Positions 56,611 through 64,000 of a stretch of DNA of 64,000 bases are shown here, in pieces. The DNA lies in contig NC_061868.1 of NCBI RefSeq assembly GCF_907164915.1, positions 26,283,819 through 26,347,818 on the forward strand, in the 5' to 3' direction. Source of the DNA: Impatiens glandulifera (taxonomy: Eukaryota > Streptophyta > Magnoliopsida > Ericales > Balsaminaceae). The notes beneath the pieces were generated by a model. It did not search any database. It had not been told where the DNA came from and was given only the letters and a program-made list of their open reading frames with translations. Position numbers and translations under genes: made by a program. The stretch's first letter is position 1; the number at the start of each line of letters is the position of its first letter.

Positions 56611-57434
56611 AGGAATACGTCTCAACATTAGAGCTCATCTGTTGAACAACAGGCACCTAAGCAACTTCATCAGCAGATTGATCAAACAGTTGAGTACGTT
56701 ATTAGCTGAGTGTCACATCAGCTGAATACGACAAAATGTTCATCTAACTCTCTACCCTACCATGAAAGAATATTTCTTTGTCATGCACACTAAAATCTCA
56801 TACGCTAGGCATACAACAAACGTACTAGGTTCCACGTGTAAACATAAAAGATTTAAATTTTGCCATAAATCTAATAAATGCAACAAAGCACAACGATGAA
56901 TCACTTGATCACCAGATTTCTAGACTTTTGATTTCTTGAATCAACTTACTCTCTCTCTATCTCATTTATTCTCAAGTGTATTATGTAATTCACTACATGA
57001 AGCTGAGAGATAATTTACTGGCCTCTCTGATAGTCATTAACAGTGTGATGTAAGTTATACAAATGAACATAGTGTGATAACTAAGAGTTCATAAGTAGGC
57101 AACTGTTATGTCCTGTGTGTTTGACTGAGTTTGTTTAATCGCTATAAAAATGAAATCTCTCTAGTGAATATCCTTTTAAAAACAGAAGAAGGGATGACGT
57201 AGGAGTTTTTATTTCCGAACATTCATAAAACTTCGTCTATTATTTCTTTTCTGCTCCTTGCATTCATTTTATTGACGCTTCAAATCTAGCAAGCTTTTCC
57301 ACACTTGAATCAGTTCAAGAGCTTGCCAAGATTCGTGAAGAATAGAAACGGATCTTAATCCCTCACATGATTAACATCAAATTTAAATTTAAAAGTTTTT
57401 AACTATATTCAGAACCCCCTCTCTATAGTTAACA

Positions 57435-57930
57435 TCGATTTGAATAGGGTTCTTTAGAGAATTTCTAGGTCTTTCTGATAGAGAGACAACTGAATTTTCC
57501 TAATGAATAATAGTAATGGGGTGTAAGGTGGCCTAATGAGCTCGCATGCTAGGTGGAGGGCATGCAAGTTGTGCAAATGAAAATCATGCAAGTGGGTGTG
57601 TAGTGGAGATTTATTAAAGTACCAAGTGGTTTCATTATTTGTTGCCAAGTGAGTTTAATTGTTTATTGACCTAGAGAGAGAATATTATATATCCTAATTC
57701 TATGGTGTGTCCCTTCTACTTGGGTCCCTTCTGTATGTTGTTTCACACATATAATTGACAAGTAAAATTTATATTCCTGATCTTAATGGTAATATCAGGT
57801 CCATATATTATTTATTTAAATAAAATTTTAAACTATAATTTATAAGTGATCAAATAAGGGTGAAAATCAAATAATATGCCATTGTCACTACTAGCCTCCT
57901 ATAATATGAAAAGATGCACTTGGGCATAAC
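57435..57930. other. Intergenic DNA
   Basis: No feature is recognised between the 3' LTR end and the repeat array of the MULE-like element. Confidence 0.5.
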
Positions 57931-58084
57931 AGAAATGGTCCAGAACATGGCCATATTATGGAATAATTGGTCCCGAACATAACCATGTTAAGGACCAAGT
58001 GGTCTTGAACATGACCATGTTTGAGACCATTACGTCCAGAACACGATCATATTCGATACAATTTCATCCTTAACATGATCATTT
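57931..58084. repeat. Near-palindromic 32-bp repeat array, left
   Basis: About five imperfect units. Each contains GAACATNNCCATGTT-like and GACCA/TGGTC-like palindromic cores. It ends 36 bases before the transposase ATG. Confidence 0.75.
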
Positions 58085-58120
58085 TTTGTTAATACAGTTT
58101 CTCTCTTACTCTTTAGCTTC

Positions 58121-60118
58121 ATGGATCACGAAGTTCAAATACACGATGTTCAAATTCCCAGTATTGGAATGACCTTTCATTCTGAAAAGGACCTTCACGA
58201 ATTTTATAATTCCTATGCCCATTCAAAAGGCTTTGGCATTTCTATGTTAGGAGCAAGGAACGGTCCAAATGACAAACAAAAGTGGTTATACATCGCTTGT
58301 ATCAAAAGTGGTGCATGTTCTATAAAGGGGAAAACATTTTACAATGTAGACCTTTTACTAAGAAGAACTATAAGGCTAAGATAAATATGCAGTTCAAAAT
58401 GAAGGTGTTGTTGAGATAACTAGTGTCTTCCATGACCATACCCATATATTGAGTCCTAAAATGTCGAGACATCTTAGATCTCACAAGGTTCTAGATCCAA
58501 GTGCGAAGAGAAGATTGGATTTAAAAGACAAAGTTGTAATTACCTTGTAAAAAATATATCAATCAATTGTAGTTGAAGCTGGTAGATATGATAATATGAC
58601 TTTTGATGAGAGAAGCTACATATACTATATTTCACAAGCTAGGCATTTGCTGTTAGAAAATGGTTATGTCGAAGCGCTATGTCAGTATTTCTACCAAATG
58701 AAAAGAAAGTATTTAAACTTTTTTTATTTATATGATGTGTACGAGGAAAAATAAATAAAGAATGTCTTTTGGGCTGATAAAGATGCAGGTTTGTATATGA
58801 GTACTTCTCGGATGTCATCATATTTGACACAACATATTTGACAAACCGCTATGATATGCCATTTGCTTCCTTAGTCGATGTTAATCATCATGGACAATCA
58901 AATTTGTTATGATGTGGCTTACTATCATGTGAGGATTAAGAGTCATTTATCTAGAATTTAAAAGCATGGTTGACGTGCTCTGAGGACAATAATCATTGAC
59001 CAATGTCGATCAATGGACATTGCAATTGATAACGTTGTTCTGAACACTCATCATCAGTTTTTTCTTTGGCATATAATGGCACATGCTCATTATAAAAGTA
59101 TAAAAAACATATTCAATAACATTATCTATAACTAAATTACAATCGAGTAGTGTGAAGATAGTTGGCTTAAAATAATAGACGAGTTTTTGTTGTAAGACAA
59201 TTATTGGTTGAACTCCTTGCACGTAAAACGTGCAAAATGGATAATTGTGTATGTTAAATGCCACTTCTGGGCAGGCATCTCCACATCTCAAAGAAGTGAA
59301 TCAATGAATGCTTTTTTATGACTTTGTTCATTCTAAATCCTCCCTAAAACAATTTATGCGCAATATGACAAGGCCTTTAAGAGGATCATAGAGAAGGAAA
59401 TTTTTTTTGTCATTAATATAATTCGACTATTCCAATTGTGAGTGGGTATTCATTAGAAAAGAAATTTCAGAGTGTATATAAAAATGACATTTTTAAGTTG
59501 ATCCATAATGAGGTGAAAGAATTGATGTTCTACGATACCTTCATACTTGAAGATGATGGGACACTAACTACATTTGGAGTGGTGGAGACCGTGCAAGGTA
59601 ATGATGGACAACATTGGAGAGATATTTCTGTAAAGATTAATTTCACCCCTATGGGGAAATATTTTCTAAACTTTCAATGTCAAATGTTTGAGTTGTGTAG
59701 ATATATTTTGGCGGTTTTGAGAAGAATGAAGGAGAATATAGTACCGACAAATTAAATCTTAGACCGCTGACATAAAGATTTGAAAAGAGGTTATCAAAGT
59801 ATCAATAACATTTACAATTCTGATATGGGTGACATTAAAAGAAATCGATATAACTATATTACTCAAATGATGCAAGAGCTCCAACAGATTATAGAACAAT
59901 CTGATCATAATATTGAAGTGGTGAAAGAAGTGAAGGAAACGTTTATTGCATATTCGAAAACATTCTCTTATACACCAACAACTTCTACAAATACACCTTT
60001 TGCACATACACCTTCTTCATATACACCTTCTACACTGACACCTTATGTACCAACACAATTGATCCACTCTCCCGTGAGAGTAAGGGCTAGAGGTCGACTA
60101 ATAAACAAACGTAAATAA
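58121..60118 (+). pseudogene. FAR1/FRS-type MULE transposase
   Basis: The start MDHEVQIHDVQIPSIG leads into the FAR1 DNA-binding domain (GMTFHSEKDLHEFYNSYAHS, then FHDHTH zinc ligands at about 58420-58440). The transposase core follows in changing frames: FWADKDAG, FSDVIIFDTTYLTNRYDMPF (about 58805-58865), IIIDQCRSMDIAI (about 58985), FFLWHIMAHAH, and FWAGISTSQRSESMNAFL (about 59265-59315). These keep the three acidic residues expected of the MULE DDE site. 59438-59755 matches the region up to a degraded SWIM finger (FNFQ-type CQMFELCRYILAVL). The tail (59780-60118) ends in Thr/Pro repeats and RVRARGRLINKRK. Multiple stops make it a pseudogene. Its relatives include both MULE transposases and domesticated phytochrome-signalling factors. 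Confidence 0.9.
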
Positions 60119-60540
60119 TCTATAATAGAAAGAGTTATGAACAAAAGGGGTCGAAATAAGGTTCGTTTCTGATATGTGATTTGATTTGGATATTTGTAAA
60201 CTATTATAAAACTACTATGAAATACAAATTCTATTGTTTTTTGTATTAGGGAAATATGGCAACATTAGAAATAGTGCATGATTCAACACAACAACAACAA
60301 TAATAATGAAATGATTCAGTCTTGACTCAAGATTTTTTTCACATCACTTTTGTCCTCTCAAACATATCCAAAAGATAATACTTGTGGGGACAACATTCAA
60401 CGAAATTAGTAATTGAATGAAAATGTTGTATGTTGTATATAATAATTGTGGAAACAACATTTAACGTTAATGTTTTATTGTAAAAGAAATTACAGTTTAG
60501 TATATAAGAAATTATAGTTCAGTATATAAGAAATTACAAT

Positions 60541-60905
60541 TCAGTTGACCATTTTGTCCTGACAATGACCATGTTTAGGACCATTTTTCCCGAACATGGT
60601 CATGTTTAGGACAATTTCTCTAGAACATGATCATGATCATGACCATTTCTTCTCGAACATGATCATGTTTGGGACCATTTCTTCCCCAATATGGACATGT
60701 CCATGACCATTTCTTCCCGAACATACACATGTCTAGGACCATTTCTTCCTGAACATGGACATGTTTGAGACCATTTCTTCCCAAACATGGAAATGTTCTA
60801 GACAATTCTCCATAACATGGACATGTTCTGGAACATTTCTCCAAAACATAGAAATGTTTTGGACCATTTAACTAGAGCATGTACATGTTTTGGACCATTT
60901 CTTTT
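60541..60905. repeat. Near-palindromic 32-bp repeat array, right
   Basis: About ten units of GGACCATTTCTTCCCGAACA followed by TGNNCATGTTT. The best kept copies are in the middle (60655-60790), and units decay towards the right. Confidence 0.85.
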
Positions 60906-61149
60906 GATCATGGACTATTTTCAATTCATTTCTTCAGATTATGAACTATTTTCAATATAATGTATTAACCAACCAAACATTCTAATTAATTTTCAATATA
61001 AACAAACAATATTAATTTACAATTCATTTCATATATAATATATCAACCAAACAATGTTACAAATGATATTAATTTACATTTTCTAACGATGTAAAAACTC
61101 TTTTTAAGTTTTCATAAAATTGGATCCTAACATTGTTCACTTATAAATT
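60906..61149. other. Spacer between the array and the Ulp1-like pseudogene
   Basis: AT-rich, and nothing was recognised. Confidence 0.5.
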
Positions 61150-62603
61150 CAGGATCAACGAACCATATTTTATCCTCATCGACTCAAGTACTAATTTGAA
61201 CTTCAAAAACATAAGTTTCAGAAAGTTAGTATAGATAATTATCAAACAATATTAAAACTTTATTACTTATAGTTCCCTTGTTATTAATATCATGAAGCGA
61301 TAATACTTCTTCTCCTTCAAATGACTCCATATGACACATGTTGTAGATTTCACAATTTATTTTATTATCACAATCTTTTCAAGGAAATTTAATAATATTG
61401 AATGCGAAGTTATCTATTGAAGCAATGATTCCCGAGTCAACGGTCTTCATGAATTCAACAAAAGCATTTTTATATTTTACCAAGAAAAGAAAAAAATATA
61501 AATATAAATGTGAAATATAAACATTTTAGATAGAGAAATTCAACTTATTACCAAGGCCTTAGATGTATCATATTTTTTCTTCCATGGTAAATTATTGGAC
61601 AATGGTAGGTTATCAAGTATTTGTATTTTTTTTGATGTCGTACACATAATAATGAGAATGTTCTAAAATAGGGAATAAAATCTGCAAAACAAGACCATTT
61701 TATTTAAGATATCAGATGGTTATGTAGTCAAAAATTGAGAATGTTCTAAAATATTTAAGATGTTACTTACAAGGTCATCCTTCTTTAAATCATCAAATGA
61801 TAAATGACATATTTTTATTTCTTCTTTAATTATATTGGAAAAACAATCACCACCATAAGAATGATTACTTTGCAAATGAACATCATATTAAAAAAATATA
61901 ATAATCATATAAAAAAAGCCTACATATGTAAAATAAGAGAAGCAAATTTTCCGGATGTTATTGATGTTTTCTTTGTGCAATGATTGTACAATTGGCTCCA
62001 GATATCAATTATTATAGAGTCCAAATAGGTTTAACTTTTTAGTGAAAGCATGCATCTTGTGTTCAGCGTGACTCTGTCGCTCTAGAATAAAACTTTACTA
62101 GAAAGACAAATGAAGAAAATCCATCCTAATAAGAGTTAATAAAATATTATAATGACTATGAAGCGTTCTAAAGATGTTACCTTAGGTGAGAATCTGAAAA
62201 AATGAAGTCTGCAAGTTGTTGATCAAATTTAGAAATTCTGGAAAAATTGAAAACATGGGAATCTTCCTAACTATTACCATGTAAGGAGAGCAAAGAGGTA
62301 TCCCAGTTTTTTTAATACTCTTAGGCTGTGTTTTAAGCGAGATTGGGGCTACTTTTGCAACCTCTACGGGTTGAGGGTCTATTTATACGACCGGAAGTGG
62401 TGGTTCTTCAATTCAAACCGTTGGCCGATTGTTAGGCATTAACTTCCTCTTCCTCTTAAGTTGTGTTCAAAGAAGTAGTGGGGCTTCTTTCTCAACCTTT
62501 GTGGGTTAAGGTTCTTTAGCCAAAATTTCTTAATCAACTGCTCTATTCTCTCAAGGACATCTTCGGGTTATGATGATTCAAGTATAAGCTTCCTCTTAGA
62601 CTT

Positions 62604-62915
62604 CACCACATAAGATTGATGATCAATGGCAACAACTACATCATCCACCACTTCGAATGGTGTTTCAACTCGAACCTCTATGAGTTGATGATCTATGGTA
62701 ACAGTCGCATCCTCCACCACCACTTCGAGTGGTGTTTCAACTCAAATATCTTTGGGTTGATGACCATTGGCAACAGTTGCATCCTCTACCACCACTTTGG
62801 GTTGTGCTTCAACACGAACATTTGCGGGTTGATGATCTATGGCAACGATCGCATCCTCCACCACCTCTTAAGATGGAATTTCAACTCGAATATCTACGGG
62901 TTGAGGTTCTTCTAC
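62604..62915 (-). repeat. Coding-type tandem repeat, about 80 bp x 4
   Basis: Units contain GCATCCTCCACCACCACTT and GTGTTTCAACTCGAA-type phrases followed by GGGTTGATGATCTATGGCAA. On the minus strand each codes a V-E-T-P...E-V-V-V-E-D-A-T-V-A-type segment. Confidence 0.85.
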
Positions 62916-63165
62916 AGGGGGTTCCTTTGTTAAATAATTGTGAATGACATCCTTGAGAAATTGATTTGTGTCCGTAGCCTCGTAAAAGACATGGATGGAG
63001 GAAACAAATAGGACAAATGGGTTGAGTTTATGTTATTGTGATGATGTCGCTACATCTCTCAACACTTATGTTATTTGTACTATATTTTGTGTAGATCTAG
63101 CCATATTATGTGCAGATTTAGAGTATCTAATGCATTTTTAACGATGGAGGAGGTTAATACCTAAG

Positions 63166-63330
63166 GCTCTTCCTCTCCAATCTAAGCTTCTTCACATTAT
63201 CTTCCACATGATCTTTTACCTGATCTGTTAGATGATATTCCACTTGATCTTCTATATGATCTTCCACCTCATATTCCACTTTATCTTCTAGGTGATCTTC
63301 CAAATGATCTTCTACCTCATCTTCCACCCG
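63166..63330 (-). repeat. 12-bp-based acidic repeat
   Basis: GATCTTCCAC/ATGATCTTCTAC phrases recur about a dozen times. The minus strand codes alternating VED/HLED/QVE units, a low-complexity acidic region typical of a linker. Confidence 0.8.
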
Positions 63331-63438
63331 ATCTCGCACCTCATCTACCACTGTCTTAGGCTCATCCTGGTAGGTTCTTGGAAGTGGAAGGCGTCCAACA
63401 TTCCTTCAATATCTGAATCCTCCTCGTTTCATTTCCAT

Positions 63439-64000
63439 ATGAATCCTACTTCTTGGCTTATTGTCAATCTAACATGACAATATCGGAAATTATCGTTCGT
63501 AAGGCAGTTGGAGTTTAGGGTACGAAATCCTATCAATGTAGAACAACTGAAATAATAAATAATATGTTAAAACATTTACATCGACATTTAAATAAACCAC
63601 TAAATTAAAGTACTAACAAAAATCACATACAATGAGAAATGTGTGCATTCCAAAGAAATAATGACCTTCATTCTTCTTCTAGTGCTAACAAACTTCGACT
63701 AAGCATTTGATTGTGAATTGGCACCAATTAATGTTTCAGATATTATTGACTTCAAATAAAGATTTCAGGATTTTAAACCTGCAGGTACAAAAATTGGGTA
63801 AGTGAAATGTACATAATTTAATGATTCTTTGGAATGTAAGTTTTGAGAATGTAAGTGCATGCATGCATTATTAATTCTGTGTGGTAAAGAGAAAGCTACT
63901 GAAAATATAGACTACAAAGTCTATCATAAAATTATTGCCAGTTGCTCTACTGTTTAGAATTATCTTTGGAATTACAGTTGTTCTAAGACCATAACTATTT
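63439..64000. other. No recognised feature
   Basis: Sequence to the window edge shows no coding motif, element end or repeat that I can name. Confidence 0.5.

Larger units (their letters stand above)
55941..57434 (+). repeat. 3' LTR of a second long-LTR element
   Basis: The boundaries TGTTAAATTAAGG and ATAGTTAACA form the inverted ends TGTTAA/TTAACA, and a PPT precedes it. The layout parallels the 2.1-kb LTR at 8577: an opening TTTTGATGATTGATGAAATG stretch, a TTAGAC/GTCTAA block (56240-56610), a GAGAG-type leader area (56940-57020), and the ending ACCCCCTCTCTATAG (the other has ACCCCGTCTCTATCG). No PBS follows, so it is the 3' LTR. It belongs to a diverged relative of the copia element. Confidence 0.75.
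57931..60905 (+). mobile_element. Candidate MULE with FAR1-type transposase and repeat-built ends
   Basis: A FAR1-type transposase pseudogene is bracketed by arrays of the same unit of about 32 bp, consensus-like GGACCATTTNTCCCGAACAT followed by GNNCATGTTT: about five copies at 57931-58084 and about ten at 60541-60905. Because the unit is nearly palindromic, the arrays can be read as direct or inverted. Mutator-like elements often have long terminal inverted repeats, so these could be its ends. No 9-bp target duplication was identified. Confidence 0.5.
61150..63438 (-). pseudogene. Ulp1-like (C48) peptidase gene, degraded
   Basis: The minus strand starts near 63438 (MEMKRGGFRY) and runs through an acidic repeat region (63351-63154, EDHLEDHLED units), then about four 78-84-bp repeats coding EVVVEDATVAIDHQP (62915-62604), then KKPHYFFEHNLRGRGS. 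Further on, IIIDIWSQLYNH (about 62010) recalls the VxDxWxxxLN segment of plant Ulp1-family proteins. KDCDNKINCEIYNMCHMESF (about 61380-61320) matches the catalytic-Cys block DNKVDCGVFTMRHME, with the Cys kept. Stops and gaps are common, and the His and Asp of the triad were not securely found. Ulp1 peptidases process SUMO; copies of this kind are often carried by MULE or CACTA elements. Confidence 0.65.

Noticed and set aside
60620..60844. Minus-strand open frame with repeated CPxxGRNG-type units
   Set aside because: It is a translation of the 32-bp repeat array flanking the MULE. No independent support as a gene.
62616..62933. Plus-strand open frame of Cys/Phe/His-rich repeats
   Set aside because: It is the antisense shadow of the roughly 80-bp coding-type repeats of the minus-strand Ulp1-like pseudogene.

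Overview
This window looks like nuclear intergenic DNA from a flowering plant, most likely a eudicot. It is AT-rich and full of microsatellites, and almost everything recognisable is a transposable element or a broken copy of one. I found no intact protein-coding gene. The gag and env-like ORFs of the largest element resemble, from memory, retroelement ORFs of Lamiales such as Gesneriaceae. That taxonomic guess is weak.

Layout. (1) 280-8576, continuing after 19192: a decayed plus-strand Ty3/gypsy element (LTR, PBS, gag, protease, RT, integrase C-terminus, 3' LTR). Its gag is split by a smaller minus-strand gypsy element (1097-3892), and AT-rich material with a telomere-like foldback lies between its RT and integrase. 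(2) 8577-19192: a 10.6-kb copia-superfamily element inserted in the 3' LTR of (1), with TGTT/AACA ends and a 4-of-5 match target duplication. Its 2.1-kb LTRs are packed with inverted TTAGAC/GTCTAA motifs. It keeps gag, has lost protease-integrase-RT, and carries a long env-like ORF behind an internal motif array and TATA box. (3) 20376-21484 and 24780-26472: two deletion-derivative hAT elements of the TTF/ZMYM1 type; the second has a perfect 8-bp target duplication. (4) 27620-37570: a minus-strand Tat/Ogre-type gypsy element with LTRs, gag and protease but no RT or integrase. (5) 39670-42563: an Ac-like BED-finger hAT pseudogene. (6) 42564-50520: a diverged second copy of 8327-22660, containing a broken copia element, a MITE, and a tandem duplication with (ATAAATAT)n arrays. 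(7) 51826-53061: an exon-intron remnant of a homeodomain-leucine zipper class IV (HD-ZIP IV) gene, the only host-gene-like sequence seen. (8) 55941-57434: a 3' LTR of another family, also carrying TTAGAC/GTCTAA motifs. (9) 57931-60905: a FAR1-type MULE transposase pseudogene between arrays of one near-palindromic 32-bp unit. (10) 61150-63438: a minus-strand Ulp1-like (C48) peptidase pseudogene with acidic repeat regions.

How the parts relate. The order of events can be partly read from nesting: old gypsy, then antisense gypsy inside it; duplication of a 3'-LTR-plus-flank segment; then independent insertions into each copy. The best candidate for something undescribed is the TTAGAC/GTCTAA motif system. 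The same inverted hexamer pair is arrayed in the 2.1-kb LTRs, again upstream of the env-like ORF, and in a diverged LTR about 37 kb away that shares an exact 17-mer.
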